A stretch of 64,000 bases of DNA from Xanthomonas massiliensis (GCF_900018785.1 NZ_FCOY01000006.1:1488001-1552000); one strand, 5' to 3'. Shown: positions 24,141 through 37,038, numbered from the stretch's first letter. Made by a program: numbers and translations. Notes: generated by a model from the sequence alone, not told the origin.

Positions 24141-25459
24141 CGGTCGACCTCACCGAATACCAAATCGTAAGTGCCGATCATCGCCACGACGTCGGCCAGC
24201 AGGTGTCCGCGCGCGATCGCGTCGATGGAGGACAGATGCGCGAAGCCCGGCGCGCGCAGGTGCACGCGGAACGGCTTGTTGGCACCGTCGGACACCAGGT
24301 AGCAACCGAATTCGCCCTTGGGCGCCTCCACCGCGGCATAGGTCTCGCCGGCCGGCACGCAGTAGCCCTCGGAGAACAGCTTGAAGTGGTGGATCAGCGC
24401 TTCCATGTCGTCCTTCATCTCCGCGCGGTGCGGAGGGGCGACCTTGAAGTTGCGCACGATCACCGGGCCGGGGTTGGCCTTCAGCCAGTCCACGCACTGC
24501 CTGATGATGCGGTTGGACTGGCGCATCTCGGCCACGCGGCACAGGTAGCGGTCGTAGCAGTCACCCTCGCGGCCGACCGGGATGTCGAAATCCACCGCGT
24601 CGTACTTGGCGTAGGGCCGCTTCTTGCGCAGGTCCCACTCGATGCCCGAGCCGCGCAGCATGACCCCGGTCATGCCCCAGGCCTTGGCCAGCTCCGGCGT
24701 CACCACGCCGATGCCGACGGTGCGCTGCTTCCAGATGCGGTTGTCGGTGAGCAGGGTCTCGTACTCGTCCACCCGCCCCGGGAAGGTGTTGGTGAAGTCC
24801 TCGAGGAAGTCGAGCATCGAGCCTTCGCGGGACTCGTTCAGGCGCTTGAGCGCCTTGCCCTTGTGCCAGCGCGACTCCTTGTACTTGGGCATGTGGTCGG
24901 GCAGGTCGCGGTAGACGCCGCCGGGCCGGTAGTACGTCGCGTGCATGCGCGCGCCGCTGACCGCCTCGTAGCAGTCCATCAGCTCCTCGCGCTCGCGGAA
25001 CGCGTACAGCATCACCGCCATCGCGCCCAGGTCGAGCGCGTTGGAGCCGACCCACATCAGGTGGTTCAGGATGCGGGTGATCTCGTCGAACATGGTGCGG
25101 ATGTACTGAGCGCGCTCGGGCGCCTCGATCCCCATCAGGGTCTCGATCGCGCGCACGTAGGCATGCTCGTTGCACATCATCGACACGTAGTCCAGGCGAT
25201 CCATGTAGCCGATCGACTGGTTGAACGGCTTGGACTCGGCCAGCTTCTCGGTGCCCCGGTGCAGCAGGCCGACGTGCGGGTCGGCGCGCACCACGGTCTC
25301 GCCGTCCATCTCCAGGATCAGGCGCAGCACGCCGTGCGCGGCCGGATGCTGGGGACCGAAGTTCATCGTGTAGTTGCGGATCTCCTGCCGGGCCTCGGCG
25401 GGATTGCTCGCGAAGGCCTGGTGGGCCGGTTCGTACTCGTGGGCCTGCAGCTCGCTCAC
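24137..25459 (-). CDS. nuoD: NADH-quinone oxidoreductase subunit D
   Basis: A 440-residue, 49-kDa-type subunit derived from the hydrogenase large subunit, lining the quinone site. Visible: [60 protein letters not shown] and [11 protein letters not shown]-type C-terminal part. The GTG at 25459 ([14 protein letters not shown]) overlaps the nuoC stop as GTGA. The frame runs on upstream only as a shadow of nuoC. Confidence 0.96.
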   Translation of the reverse strand: MSELQAHEYEPAHQAFASNPAEARQEIRNYTMNFGPQHPAAHGVLRLILEMDGETVVRADPHVGLLHRGTEKLAESKPFNQSIGYMDRLDYVSMMCNEHAYVRAIETLMGIEAPERAQYIRTMFDEITRILNHLMWVGSNALDLGAMAVMLYAFREREELMDCYEAVSGARMHATYYRPGGVYRDLPDHMPKYKESRWHKGKALKRLNESREGSMLDFLEDFTNTFPGRVDEYETLLTDNRIWKQRTVGIGVVTPELAKAWGMTGVMLRGSGIEWDLRKKRPYAKYDAVDFDIPVGREGDCYDRYLCRVAEMRQSNRIIRQCVDWLKANPGPVIVRNFKVAPPHRAEMKDDMEALIHHFKLFSEGYCVPAGETYAAVEAPKGEFGCYLVSDGANKPFRVHLRAPGFAHLSSIDAIARGHLLADVVAMIGTYDLVFGEVDR

Positions 25460-26205
25460 TTGGCGGACTCCCTGTGCGCGGCTTCGCCGGCGGCGGTCTG
25501 GTAGCGCGCGTCGTGGCGCATCACGCGCGGCACGCCGACACGCGGCTCGACCGAGGTCACCGGCTCGTACACCACGCGCTTCTTCTCTTCGTCGTAGCGG
25601 ACCTCCACGTTGCCGATCAACGGGAAATCCTTGCGGAACGGATGGCCGACGAAGCCGTAGTCGGTGAGGATGCGGCGCAGGTCCGGATGGCCGGCGAACA
25701 CCACGCCGTACAGGTCGAACGCCTCGCGCTCGAACCAGTTGGCGCCCGGCCACAGGTCGGTGACCGAGGCCACCACCGGCAGGTCGTCGTCCGGCGCATG
25801 GCAACGCACGCGCAGCATCAGGTTGTGTGCATAGGAACGCAGCTGCGCGACCACGCCGAAGCGGGCCTTGGGCACCGGCATCGGCTCGATGCCCTGCGCG
25901 GCCTCCTCGCTCGGCGCCTCGCCCCAGGCGAACCGGCCCACGCCCTTGCCTTCCACGCCGCGGCTGAAGCCCTTGGAGGACACGTCCGAGGTGTCCCACT
26001 CGTCGCTGCCGTAGCCCATGTAGTCGATGCCGCACAGGTCCGACAGCTGGTCGAAGCCGAACTCGTCGCGCAGCGCCTGGCAGGTGGCATGCCACTCCGG
26101 CGCCGGCACGACCAGGGTGACTTCGCCGCGCGGCTGCGCCACATGGACCTGCGCGCCGGCAAAACGCGCGCTCAGTCGATCACTCAGGGATGCTTGCTCT
26201 GCCAT
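25456..26205 (-). CDS. nuoC: NADH-quinone oxidoreductase subunit C
   Basis: A 249-residue, 30-kDa-type subunit of the peripheral arm. The conserved block [20 protein letters not shown] followed by [20 protein letters not shown] identifies it. It is a separate gene rather than the NuoCD fusion of enteric bacteria. It lies 31 bases after nuoB and overlaps nuoD by 4 bases. Confidence 0.97.
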   Translation of the reverse strand: MAEQASLSDRLSARFAGAQVHVAQPRGEVTLVVPAPEWHATCQALRDEFGFDQLSDLCGIDYMGYGSDEWDTSDVSSKGFSRGVEGKGVGRFAWGEAPSEEAAQGIEPMPVPKARFGVVAQLRSYAHNLMLRVRCHAPDDDLPVVASVTDLWPGANWFEREAFDLYGVVFAGHPDLRRILTDYGFVGHPFRKDFPLIGNVEVRYDEEKKRVVYEPVTSVEPRVGVPRVMRHDARYQTAAGEAAHRESAK

Positions 26206-26236
26206 GGGGCTTGGCGTGCTCCGGAAAGGGGGAGGA

Positions 26237-26781
<545 letters not shown>

Positions 26782-26791
<10 letters not shown>

Positions 26792-27138
26792 TCCAGCGCT
26801 CCCTTCTTCCAGACGTAGATGAACCCGAGGAACAGCATGCCCACGAACAGGCCCATGGTGATCAGCGAACGCGGGCCGATCTCCATGAACACCTGGGTCC
26901 AGGGGACGATGAAGATGATTTCCAGGTCGAAGACGATGAACTGGATGGCGATGAGGTAGTAGCGCACGTCGAACTTCATGCGCGCGTCCTCGAAGGCCTC
27001 GAAGCCGCACTCGTAGGCGGACAGCTTCTCGGCGTCGGGCCGATGCGGGCCGACCAGCCGTCCGATCACCATGAGCGAGATGCCGATGCCGGCGGCTACG
27101 ACCAGGAACAGCAGAGCAGGTAGATATTCGGCCAGCAC
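26782..27138 (-). CDS. nuoA: NADH-quinone oxidoreductase subunit A
   Basis: A 118-residue, three-helix subunit with the conserved [20 protein letters not shown] and FVVD-type [14 protein letters not shown] blocks. The GTG at 27138 ([14 protein letters not shown]) is preferred because homologues begin there and AGAGAGA lies about 7-13 bases upstream; a start nine codons earlier is possible. It is the first nuo gene, about 110 bases after tRNA-Leu. The leader can form an imperfect GC-rich hairpin (GCCCCTGCGCC with GGCGCGTGGGGC). Confidence 0.95.
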
Positions 27139-27246
27139 AGCAATTCTCTCTTGCCTCTGCCCCACGCGCCGGGAAGGCGCAGGGGCATGGGGGATAGGCG
27201 CCCCGCGTCTGGCCGCTAGGGCTTACGCGGGGCCGCAGCCAAACTG

Positions 27247-27331
27247 TGGTGCCCAAGAGGGGACTCGAACCCCTACGACCTAAGTCGCTACCACCTCAAG
27301 GTAGTGCGTCTACCAATTCCGCCACCTGGGC
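27247..27331 (-). tRNA. tRNA-Leu (GAG)
   Basis: An 85-base class II tRNA with a long variable arm. The acceptor stem GCCCAGG pairs with CTTGGGC, the anticodon loop is TTGAGGT between CTACC and GGTAG, the T arm contains GGTTCGAGTCC and CCA is encoded. It lies between secG and nuoA in the same orientation. A TACAAT sequence (minus strand, 27364-27369) about 33 bases upstream may be its -10 box, although no good -35 box accompanies it. Confidence 0.96.
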
Positions 27332-27376
27332 TTGTCGCGCACCGGGCTTCCAGTGCGCGGCGTATTGTAACCGCGT

Positions 27377-27787
27377 TCAGTGCTTCTGCGAGGGCTCGCC
27401 CGCGGATTTTTCTTCGCCCGACGCATCCACCGGCGCCTGCGGCACGGTGGCCGCCGGCACCTCGGCCGGGGCCGGCTGGGGCTTGGCGGCGGCCGGGGCC
27501 GGCGCTGCCGCCTGCGACATCACGCCCAGGTCGACCTGGGCGGTCGGCCGCGCGTTGTGGGTGGCATACCACGCCATGAACAGGCTGATGGCGAAGAACA
27601 CCACCGCCAGCCACTTGGTGCTCTTGGACAGGAAGTTGGAAGCGCCGCGGGCACCGAACACGGTGCCGGACGCGCCGGCGCCGAAGCCCGAGCCCGCCGC
27701 CGCACCGGCGCCGCGCTGCATCAGGATCAGGGCGATCATCGCGATGGCGACGAGCACGTAGATCACGTTAAGGATGGTCATCAACAT
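27377..27787 (-). CDS. secG: Preprotein translocase subunit SecG
   Basis: A 136-residue, two-helix auxiliary subunit of the SecYEG channel. Helix 1 is NVIYVLVAIAMIALILMQRG, then the conserved GAGAAAGSGFGAGASGTVFG loop, then helix 2 KWLAVVFFAISLFMAWYATH. The Pro/Ala-rich tail (about residues 85-136) is longer than in E. coli but common in this group. ATG codons at 27787 and 27781 are both possible starts. It follows tpiA by 24 bases. Confidence 0.95.
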   Translation of the reverse strand: MLMTILNVIYVLVAIAMIALILMQRGAGAAAGSGFGAGASGTVFGARGASNFLSKSTKWLAVVFFAISLFMAWYATHNARPTAQVDLGVMSQAAAPAPAAAKPQPAPAEVPAATVPQAPVDASGEEKSAGEPSQKH

Positions 27788-27811
27788 TTCGGTTCGTCCC
27801 GCGCGTTGCGT

Positions 27812-28567
27812 TCAGCGGTGGCCGGCCGCCGCCTGCGCGATGGCCAGGAAATCGGCGGCCACCAGCGAGGCGCCGCCCACCAGCCCGCCATCGACGTCGG
27901 GCTGGGCAAACAGCGCGGCGGCATTGTCGGGCTTGACGCTGCCACCGTAGAGGATGGGCAGCGAGTCGGCGATTTTAGCATCCCGCGCGGCGACCTCGCC
28001 ACGGATGAAGGCATGGACCTCCTGCGCCTGCTCCGGCGTGGCGGTCCGGCCGGTCCCGATCGCCCACACCGGCTCGTAGGCCACCACCGCGTCGGCGAAG
28101 GCGGCCGGCCCGACCAGGTCCAGCACCGGCCGCAGTTGCGCGGCGAGGGTATCCCAGGTCGTGCCGGCCTCGCGCTGCTGCAGCGACTCGCCCACGCACA
28201 GGATCGGGCGCAGGTTGGCGTTGACCGCGGCCAGGAACTTGCGGGCCACGTGCTCGCTGGTCTCGCCGTGGTACTGGCGCCGCTCGGAGTGGCCGACCAG
28301 GCCGAAGTGCGCCCCGACCTCCACCAGCATCCGCGCCGACACCTCGCCGGTATAGGCGCCTTCCTGGTTGCTGCTCACGTCCTGCGCGCCGAACTCCAGG
28401 CGGGTGTCCTCGAAGTCCTCGACCAGGTCGCCCAGGTACGGCAGCGGCGGCAGGATCACCACTTCCGCGCCGTCGGGCACGCCCGCGGCGATGCGGGCCA
28501 CGAGCTGGGTGGCGAATTCGCGGCTGCCGTGCAGTTTCCAGTTGCCGGCGACGATGCGTGGACGCAT
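27812..28567 (-). CDS. tpiA: Triosephosphate isomerase
   Basis: A 251-residue glycolytic enzyme interconverting dihydroxyacetone phosphate and glyceraldehyde 3-phosphate. The catalytic lysine is in AGNWKLHG, the histidine in FGLVGHSERRQYHGE, the glutamate in VVAYEPVWAIGTGRTAT; the phosphate loop is ILYGGSVKPDN. The ATG at 28567 gives the standard N-terminus MRPRIVAGNWK, preceded by AAGGGAA. A TAGAAT -10 candidate lies at 28600-28605. Confidence 0.98.
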   Translation of the reverse strand: MRPRIVAGNWKLHGSREFATQLVARIAAGVPDGAEVVILPPLPYLGDLVEDFEDTRLEFGAQDVSSNQEGAYTGEVSARMLVEVGAHFGLVGHSERRQYHGETSEHVARKFLAAVNANLRPILCVGESLQQREAGTTWDTLAAQLRPVLDLVGPAAFADAVVAYEPVWAIGTGRTATPEQAQEVHAFIRGEVAARDAKIADSLPILYGGSVKPDNAAALFAQPDVDGGLVGGASLVAADFLAIAQAAAGHR

Positions 28568-28599
28568 GGCATTCCCTTGTGTGTCGGAAAAACCGGGAC

Positions 28600-28627
28600 A
28601 TTCTAAACAAAGCCCCGGACCGGACAG
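28600..28627 (-). promoter_or_regulatory. Likely promoter of tpiA-secG
   Basis: On the minus strand TAGAAT (28600-28605) lies 33 bases before the tpiA start. CTGTCC, 16 bases further upstream, is a weak -35 match. The element may also serve tRNA-Leu and nuo by read-through. Confidence 0.4.
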
Positions 28628-28718
28628 CCCGGTACCCGTGCCCGGGCCGGTGCCGCCCCGCCGTTCATGTGCCCCGCCCCTCGCGGCCCGGGTTGCCGGG
28701 CGCACGAGTGCAGGCGCC

Positions 28719-29654
28719 TTACTTGAGCTTGATCTCGCGCAGGCGCTGGTCGAGGTAACCCTGGGCGGTGATCGGCTCGGGGTAGCGGCTCGGGTTGTCC
28801 GGGCCGACGCAGCCGGGCAGCACGTCGATCAGGAAATCCGGGTTCGGGTGCAGGAAGAACGGCACCGAGTAGCGCGGCTGGCGCGCCTGCTCGCCCGGCG
28901 GGTTGACCACGCGGTGGGTGGTGGACGGATACACGTGGTTGGTCAGGCGCTGCAGCATGTCGCCGATGTTGACCACGATGGTGTCGGCGTCGGCGGTGAA
29001 CGGCACCCACTCGCCCTCGTGCGAGCGCACCTCCAGGCCGGCGGCGCTGGCGCCGACCAGCAGGGTGATCAGGTTGATGTCCTCGTGCGCGCCGGCGCGC
29101 ACGTTGGGGATGTCGTCGGCGGTGATCGGCGGGTAGTGGATCGGGCGCAGGATCGAGTTGCCGCTGTCGGTCTTGTCGGCGAACCAGTGCTCCGGCAGGC
29201 CGATGTGCAGGGCCAGCGCCGCCAGCACCTTGGCGCCGAGCTGGTCCAGCGCCTGGTACAGGCCGTAGCCGGCGGTCCGGAACGCGGGCACCTCGGCCGG
29301 CCACTGGTTGGCCGGCATCACCGCGCGGTACGGGGAGTCGTCCGGGATCTCGCGGCCGATGTGCCAGAACTCCTTGAGGTCGAAGTACTTGGAATCCTTG
29401 GCCGTCTCCACGCCGAACGGGGTATAGCCGCGCGCACCGCCGCCGCCGGCCACGTGGTACTGCCTCTTCACCTCGTCGGGCAGCGCGAAGAAGGCCTTGA
29501 AGGCATCGTAGGCGGCATCGATGTCGGCCTGCGGGATGCCGTGGTTGCGGATGCCGGCGAAGCCCCATTCGCGGTAGGCCGCACCGAGGTCGGCGACGAA
29601 GGCGTCGCGATCGGTGTCGAACCGGGTGATGTCGAGGACGGGGATGCGGCTCAC
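28719..29654 (-). CDS. Isopenicillin N synthase-like 2-oxoglutarate/Fe(II) oxygenase
   Basis: A 311-residue non-heme iron dioxygenase. The N-terminal DIOX_N-like part starts VSRIPVLDITRFDTDRDAFV and includes YREWGFAGIRNHGIPQADID. The iron ligands are in AHEDINLITLLVG (HxD) and PSTTHRVVNPPGE (His). The 2-oxoglutarate-binding arginine is in RYSVPFFLHP. The GTG start at 29654 has CAGGAG 6 bases upstream. No biosynthetic neighbours are visible, so the substrate is unknown; such genes are common in gammaproteobacteria as general 2OG-Fe(II) oxygenases. It lies about 115 bases upstream of the tpiA -10 region in the same direction. Confidence 0.9.
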   Translation of the reverse strand: MSRIPVLDITRFDTDRDAFVADLGAAYREWGFAGIRNHGIPQADIDAAYDAFKAFFALPDEVKRQYHVAGGGGARGYTPFGVETAKDSKYFDLKEFWHIGREIPDDSPYRAVMPANQWPAEVPAFRTAGYGLYQALDQLGAKVLAALALHIGLPEHWFADKTDSGNSILRPIHYPPITADDIPNVRAGAHEDINLITLLVGASAAGLEVRSHEGEWVPFTADADTIVVNIGDMLQRLTNHVYPSTTHRVVNPPGEQARQPRYSVPFFLHPNPDFLIDVLPGCVGPDNPSRYPEPITAQGYLDQRLREIKLK

Positions 29655-29966
29655 CGGGAACTCCTGCTGAAGCGGTCTGGGAAAGCGTTCATTTTCCCAC
29701 AGCCTCCGCCGCCGGCGCGATGGCCCCGGCATTCAGGGAGCACGCGGATTGCGTTGTCGGCAGGCCATCCAGGACCGGCGTACGCCGCGGCGCGCCTGCA
29801 GGCCCGCCAGGCCGCGGGTGCGCAGCGGTCACGCGGGAGCGGACCGCCGCGGACGCCGGAGATCGTGCATCCACCGGCACCGGACTTGCGGCCCGATCCT
29901 TCGCCGCGGGCACAGGGAAACCGGAACCCGGCGCCACGCGCCGTGCCTTGCCCGCAAACGATGGGC

Positions 29967-29991
29967 GGCACTCCCGCCTTCCGGGAGTGCC
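29967..29991. repeat. Intergenic inverted repeat
   Basis: GGCACTCCCG and CGGGAGTGCC pair perfectly over 10 bp around a CCTTC loop. It resembles the dispersed palindromic repeats of xanthomonad genomes, which often read CCCGCCTTC..GGGA. No T tract follows on either strand. Confidence 0.55.
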
Positions 29992-30060
29992 CGCATTGGC
30001 GATGACGGCGCCCCCACCCTCGGACAGGGCGCCGCCTTCCCGGGCGGTCCGCCGGGCCGC

Positions 30061-30090
30061 GCGCGGGCGGCGGCGGTTTCCCGCCCGCGC
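30061..30090 (-). terminator. GC-rich hairpin directly after glmM
   Basis: GCGCGGGCGG and CCGCCCGCGC form a perfect 10-bp stem ending one base before the glmM stop codon region. There is no T tract, so it may be a 3'-end stabiliser or a weak terminator. Confidence 0.45.
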
Positions 30091-31430
30091 TCAGGCCGCG
30101 GCCTTCACCGCTCCGGCCAGGCTGTCGAGCGTGGCCTGCAGCACTGCCTCGTCGGCCAGCTCGACCGTCACCCGCACTACCGGCTCGGTGCCGGACGGAC
30201 GCAGGAACGCACGCCCCCTGCCCTGCACCGCGGCCTGCGCCGCCTGCAGCGCCTGCTGCACCGCCGGCGCGGCGACCACCGCCTTGGCATCGCCGGCGAG
30301 ACGCACGTTGACCGTGCGCTGCGGCACCTTGTCCAGGCCGGCCAGCGCCTGGCGCAGGCTCAGGCCGTTGCGGCGCAGGACTTCCAGCACCTGCAGGGCG
30401 CTGACGATGCCGTCGCCGGTGGTGGCGCGATCCAGGCACAGGATGTGGCCGGAGGCTTCCCCGCCCAGCACGCCGTGGCGCTCGACCAGTTGCTGGTGCA
30501 CGTAGCGGTCGCCGACCTTGGCGCGCACGAACGGGATGTCCAGCCCGGCCAGGGCCTTCTCCAGGCCGTGGTTGGTCATCAGCGTGCCGACCACCGGGCC
30601 GGCCAGGCGGCCGCTGGCCTGCCAGTCGCGCGCCAGGATATAGAGCAGGTCGTCGCCGTCCACCGGGGTGCCGGCATCGTCGACCATCAGCACCCGGTCG
30701 CCGTCGCCGTCGAAGGCGATGCCCAGGTCGGCCCCGGCCTGGCGCACCTGGGCGGCGAGGTTGTCGATGTGCATCGAGCCGACGCCGGCATTGATGTTCA
30801 GCCCGTCCGGCGCGGCGCCGATCGCGGTGACCTTCGCGCCCAGCTCGCGGAACAGCAGCGGGGCGATGTGGTAGGTGGCGCCATGCGCGCAGTCGAGCAC
30901 CACCTTCAGCCCGCGCAGCTCGAAGCCGCGCGGCACGCTGGCCTTGCAGAATTCGATGTAGCGGCCGACCGCGTCGCGCGCACGCACCGCCTTGCCCAGG
31001 TTCTCCGATTCCACCGTGGCGAAGGGCTGGTCCACCGCGACCTCGATGGCCTCCTCGGTGGCGTCGTCCAGCTTCTCGCCCTCGGCCGAGAAGAACTTGA
31101 TGCCGTTGTCGTAGTGCGGGTTGTGCGAGGCACTGATGACGATGCCGGCATCGGCGCCGAGCGTGTGGGTCAGGAACGCCACCGCCGGGGTCGGCATCGG
31201 CCCGAGCAGCTGCACGTCGGCACCGGCGGCGACCAGGCCGGCCTCCAGCGCCGACTCGAACATGTAGCCGGAGATCCGCGTGTCCTTGCCGATCACCACC
31301 ACCGGGCGGTGGCCGCCGCGCGCCAGCGTGCGCCCCAGCGCGTTGCCCAGGCGCAGCACGAAATCGGCCGAGATCACGCCCTGGCCGACGCGGCCGCGGA
31401 TGCCGTCGGTGCCGAAGTACTTGCGCTCGC

Positions 31431-31434
<4 letters not shown>
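30091..31434 (-). CDS. glmM: Phosphoglucosamine mutase
   Basis: A 447-residue enzyme converting glucosamine 6-phosphate to glucosamine 1-phosphate for UDP-GlcNAc synthesis. The phosphorylated serine is Ser103 in [17 protein letters not shown]. The metal site is [16 protein letters not shown], the sugar-binding loop [19 protein letters not shown] and the phosphate site [11 protein letters not shown]. The start ([14 protein letters not shown]) overlaps the accD stop as ATGA, so the two envelope-precursor genes are translationally coupled. Confidence 0.98.
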
Positions 31435-32315
<881 letters not shown>

Positions 32316-32445
32316 GCGTGGTGCGTTTCCGGTACGCGGCCGCCGGGCCGCAACGGCTGCATTCTAGCGGACCCCCTGCCCCGCACCGCAGCACGCCGGC
32401 GTATGGCGCGGCCCGCGCCGCGCCCGGGCCACCAGGCGGTGCGAC

Positions 32446-33249
32446 TCAGCCGGCGTCCAGCGCCTGGCGCAGCGGGCGCAGGAACGCCTCGGCGCGGCGC
32501 ACCGCCTGCTCGGCGTCGGCGGACTCGGCCAGGGCGGCGACCAGCGCGCTGCCGACCACCACGCCGTCGGCATCGGCGGCCATCGCCGCCGCACTGGCCG
32601 CGTCCTTGATGCCGAACCCGGCCACCACCGGCACCCGGGCACGGGCGCGGATGTGGCGCAGGCGGTCGCCGGCGGCGCCGACGTCGAGCCGGTCGGCGCC
32701 GGTCACCCCGGCGAAGCTGACGTAGTACAGGTAGCCGCGCGCGTCGTCGCACAGCAGCGGCAGGCGCGCGTCGGTGGTGGTCGGCGAGGCCAGCACGATC
32801 AGGTCCAGGCCGGCCGCGTCGAACAGCGCGCGGGTATCGGCGGCCTCCTCCGGCGGCAGGTCCACCAGCAGCACGCCGTCCACGCCGGCGGCCACCGCCT
32901 CGCGGGCGAAGGCCGCGGCGCCGTGGATCTCCACCGGGTTGAGGTAGCCCATCAGCACCACCGGGGTGGTTCGGTTGTCGCGGCGGAATTCGGACACCGC
33001 GGCCAGCACCCGGCCCAGCCCGGCGCCGCGGGCCAGCGCGCGCTCGGAGCTGCGCTGGATGGTCGGGCCGTCGGCCATCGGGTCGGAGAACGGCACGCCC
33101 AGCTCGATCACGTCGGCGCCGGCGGCCACCAGCGCGTGCATGACCGGCACGGTCGCCTCCAGCGAGGGATCGCCGGCGGTGACGAAGGGGATCAGGGCCT
33201 TGCGCGAGTGCGCCTGGAGCTGGGCGAAGGTGTCTGCGATACGGCTCAT
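32446..33249 (-). CDS. trpA: Tryptophan synthase alpha subunit
   Basis: A 267-residue TIM-barrel enzyme splitting indole-3-glycerol phosphate into indole, which is channelled to TrpB. Catalytic residues lie in DVIELGVPFSDPMADGP (Glu) and VDGVLLVDLPPEEA (Asp). Phosphate-binding segments are VAGFGIKDA and GVVVGSALV. The ATG overlaps the stop of a 35-codon ORF as ATGA, and CCAGGGA lies 7 bases upstream. Confidence 0.97.
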   Translation of the reverse strand: MSRIADTFAQLQAHSRKALIPFVTAGDPSLEATVPVMHALVAAGADVIELGVPFSDPMADGPTIQRSSERALARGAGLGRVLAAVSEFRRDNRTTPVVLMGYLNPVEIHGAAAFAREAVAAGVDGVLLVDLPPEEAADTRALFDAAGLDLIVLASPTTTDARLPLLCDDARGYLYYVSFAGVTGADRLDVGAAGDRLRHIRARARVPVVAGFGIKDAASAAAMAADADGVVVGSALVAALAESADAEQAVRRAEAFLRPLRQALDAG

Positions 33250-33349
33250 TGACGGAATCCCTGGAAAGCGATGGCGGCCATCCCTGGCGCGGCATAGCGG
33301 CTGCGGATGCCCTGGCCGTCCATCCATGGCCGGGCGGCGACGGCGCGAC

Positions 33350-33353
<4 letters not shown>
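33246..33353 (-). CDS. 35-residue ORF tiled between trpB and trpA
   Basis: The frame opens at an ATG that overlaps the trpB stop as ATGA and closes at a TGA that overlaps the trpA start as ATGA. It fills the whole gap between the two genes without a spare base. The peptide starts [19 protein letters not shown] and ends [11 protein letters not shown]. No family is recognised. It could be a translational coupler, a real small protein, or the remnant of a longer gene that once separated trpB from trpA. Confidence 0.5.
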
Positions 33354-34567
<1,214 letters not shown>

Positions 34568-34681
34568 CGCTCTCACCGAAGCCGGCCCGCACCCGACGGG
34601 CCTTGATGGCCGACAATCTAGCGCAGGCAACGCCCCGGGAGAATCGACAATCGCGCCCGGACCTGTGAGTATTCCTAACAT
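34568..34681. promoter_or_regulatory. Divergent control region between trpB and the LysR regulator gene
   Basis: The 114-base gap must hold both promoters. On the minus strand TAGATT (34615-34620) is a fair -10 box for trpB. The sequence GATTGTCGATTC and its near copy AGATTGTCGG lie within 30 bases and could be LysR-type contact sites. Exact operator limits cannot be set from sequence alone. Confidence 0.5.
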
Positions 34682-35581
34682 ATGGCCGATCTCCCGCCCC
34701 TCACCGCCCTACGCGCCTTCGAGGCCACCGCGCGGCTCGGCAGCCTGACCCGCGCCGCCGCCGAGCTGCACGTCACCCACGGCGCGGTCAGCCGCCACCT
34801 GCGCGCCCTGGAGCAGGCCGCCGGCCAGCCCCTGCTGGAACGCCACGGCCGCGGCGTGGTGCCGACCGCGGCCGGCCAGCGCCTGGCCGCCGTCGCCGGC
34901 GAAGCCTTCGCCGGGCTGCACGCCAGCTGGCAGGCGCTGCAGCGCGAAGGCCGCCAGGGCCCGCTGGTGCTCGGTTGCTCCGGCAGCGTGCTGGCGCGCT
35001 GGGTGATCCCGCGCATGGCCCGGCTGCAGGCCGACCTGCCGGCGCTGCGCCTGCACCTGGCCGCGCAGGACGACATGCCAGATGCCGCCCTCGGTGGCCT
35101 GGACGCGGCCCTGCTGCTGGCCGGCCCCACCTGGCCGCCGGCCTGGCAGGCCACCGTGCTGACCGAGGAGCGGATCGGCCCGGTCCTCAGCCCGCGCCAC
35201 CCGCTGGCGGACACGCTCCGCGGCGCGCCGCCCGCGGCGCTGGCCGCGGCGCCCCTGCTGCAGGTCGCCTCGCGGCCGCAGGCCTGGGCGCAGTGGAGCC
35301 GCGCCGCCGGCGTCGCGCCGCCCGAGCGCTACACCGCCCGGTTCGACCACCTGTACTACCTGCTGGAAGCGGCCGGTGCCGGCCTGGGCGTGGCCATCGC
35401 CCCCGAACCGCTGGTGCGCGAGGACCTCGCCGCCGGGCGCCTGCTGGCGCCGTGGGGCTTCGTCCCGACCGACGGGCGCTGGATCCTGGCCACCGCCGCG
35501 CACCGCGACGAACCGCGTCTGCGCGCCCTGGCCGACTGGCTGCGCCGCGAACTGGCGCCGGCCGCTCAGGCCAGTTCGTAG
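34682..35581 (+). CDS. LysR-family transcriptional regulator (TrpI-like position)
   Basis: A 299-residue regulator. The N-terminal winged helix-turn-helix is [20 protein letters not shown] followed by [20 protein letters not shown]. The substrate-binding domain includes the GcvA-like [20 protein letters not shown] segment. It diverges from trpBA, the arrangement of TrpI in pseudomonads, where indole-3-glycerol phosphate is the coinducer; the same role here is inferred from position. The last 16 bases overlap the end of trpF on the other strand. No good ribosome-binding site precedes the ATG. Confidence 0.88.
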   Translation: MADLPPLTALRAFEATARLGSLTRAAAELHVTHGAVSRHLRALEQAAGQPLLERHGRGVVPTAAGQRLAAVAGEAFAGLHASWQALQREGRQGPLVLGCSGSVLARWVIPRMARLQADLPALRLHLAAQDDMPDAALGGLDAALLLAGPTWPPAWQATVLTEERIGPVLSPRHPLADTLRGAPPAALAAAPLLQVASRPQAWAQWSRAAGVAPPERYTARFDHLYYLLEAAGAGLGVAIAPEPLVREDLAAGRLLAPWGFVPTDGRWILATAAHRDEPRLRALADWLRRELAPAAQASS

Positions 35582-36222
35582 CAGTCCGCGCGCCGCGCTT
35601 CCTCGACGAACAGGCGCATGCGGTGGCCGTCCTTGATGCCCGGCTCGCTCTCGATGCCGCTGGACACGTCCACCCCCCACGGCAGCGTGGCGATGATCGC
35701 GTCGAACACGTTCTGCGGGGTGATGCCGCCGGCCAGCAGGAACGGCCGGTGCAGGCCGGTGGGCAGGCGCGACCAGTCGAAGGTCTGGCCGCTGCCGCCG
35801 GCCGCGCCCGGGGCGTGGCTGTCGAACAGGAACCCGGCCGCGTTGGGATAGGCCAGCTGCAGGCTGCGTGCGTTGACCGCCTCGCTGCCGCCCATCGGCA
35901 CCGCCTTCAGGTACGGCAGGTTGAAGCTGCGGCAGAAGGCATCGTCCTCCTCGCCGTGGAACTGCAGCAGGGTCGGCCGCACCGTGCGCAGCACCTCGCG
36001 CACTTCCTCGCGCGGGTTGTCGCGGAACAGCGCCACCACGTCCACCATCGGCGCCACCGCCTGGCGCATGGCGCGCGCCTCGGCCGGGGCCACCCGGCGC
36101 GGGCTGCCGGCGGCGAACACGAAGCCGACCGCGTCCACGCCCAGCTCGCCGGCCAGGCGCACGTCGCCGCTGCGGGTCATGCCGCAGAACTTGATCCGGG
36201 TGCGGTAGAGGGTGCGGTTCAT
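35566..36222 (-). CDS. trpF: Phosphoribosylanthranilate isomerase
   Basis: A 218-residue TIM-barrel enzyme of tryptophan synthesis. It begins [20 protein letters not shown] with the catalytic cysteine in KFCGMT, and includes [28 protein letters not shown] and [15 protein letters not shown] with the catalytic aspartate. Its start overlaps the truA stop by 4 bases. It converges on the LysR gene. Confidence 0.96.
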   Translation of the reverse strand: MNRTLYRTRIKFCGMTRSGDVRLAGELGVDAVGFVFAAGSPRRVAPAEARAMRQAVAPMVDVVALFRDNPREEVREVLRTVRPTLLQFHGEEDDAFCRSFNLPYLKAVPMGGSEAVNARSLQLAYPNAAGFLFDSHAPGAAGGSGQTFDWSRLPTGLHRPFLLAGGITPQNVFDAIIATLPWGVDVSSGIESEPGIKDGHRMRLFVEEARRADCYELA

Positions 36223-36998
36223 AGCGTGACCTCGGCAGGCAGGTTCCAGTGCGAAGGGTACAGCGGGCCGACGAACACCAGCCCCTGCGGCGGCGCGGTC
36301 GGGCCGGCCAGGGTGCGGTCGCGCCCGGCCAGCAGCGCGCCGATCCAGTCTTCCGCGCGCTCGCCGGCGCCGACCATCAGCAGCGAGCCGACGATGTTGC
36401 GCACCATGTGGTGAAGGAAGGCGTTGGCCTGCACCGCGACCTCGACGATCTCGCCCTCGCGGGTGACGCTGATCGCCTGCAGCTCGCGGCGCGCATGGCG
36501 GGCCTGGCAGTGCACGCTGCGGAAGGCGGAGAAGTCGTTCTCCCCCAGCAGCGCCTGCGCGGCGCGGTGCATCGCCCCGGCGTCCAGCGCGCGCCGCTCC
36601 CAGCTCAGCGTCTGCCGGTACAGGCCCGGGCGGGTGGCGCGGTTGAGCAGGCGGTAGCGGTAGCGGCGCGCGCGCGCGGAGAAGCGCGCGTTGAAGTCCG
36701 GCGCGACCGGCACGCACCAGCGCAGCGACACCGCTGGCGGCAGGCGCGCGGTGGTGCCCAGCAGCCAGCCGCGCAGGGTCCGCGGTGCCGCCGAGTCGAA
36801 GTGCACCACCTGGCAGTGGCCGTGCACGCCGGCGTCGGTACGCCCGGCACAGACCACCGTCACCGGCGCGTCGGCCACCGAGGACAGTGCGTCCTGCAGG
36901 GCCGCCTGCACGCTCGGGCCGCCCTCGCCGAGCTGCTGCCAGCCGAGGAATTCGCTGCCGTCGTATTCCACGCCCAGGGCGTAGCGCATCGTCGCCAT
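36219..36998 (-). CDS. truA: tRNA pseudouridine synthase A
   Basis: A 259-residue enzyme modifying U38-U40 of tRNA anticodon stems. The catalytic aspartate is in [19 protein letters not shown]. Other blocks are [44 protein letters not shown] and [10 protein letters not shown]. Two starts are possible ([14 protein letters not shown] at 36998 or MRYALG at 36989); the longer is reported. It lies 40 bases after the FimV-like gene and overlaps trpF. Confidence 0.95.
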   Translation of the reverse strand: MATMRYALGVEYDGSEFLGWQQLGEGGPSVQAALQDALSSVADAPVTVVCAGRTDAGVHGHCQVVHFDSAAPRTLRGWLLGTTARLPPAVSLRWCVPVAPDFNARFSARARRYRYRLLNRATRPGLYRQTLSWERRALDAGAMHRAAQALLGENDFSAFRSVHCQARHARRELQAISVTREGEIVEVAVQANAFLHHMVRNIVGSLLMVGAGERAEDWIGALLAGRDRTLAGPTAPPQGLVFVGPLYPSHWNLPAEVTL

Positions 36999-37038
36999 CC
37001 GTTCGTTTGTCCGGCACCGCGCCCGGCGCCGGGCGCGC

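Larger units (their letters stand above)
29655..30090. other. Gene-free stretch with two inverted repeats
   Basis: No supported gene. It contains the intergenic repeat at 29967-29991 and the glmM-proximal hairpin at 30061-30090. The remainder is GC-rich without clear promoter elements, although it must hold the leader of the oxygenase gene. Confidence 0.6.
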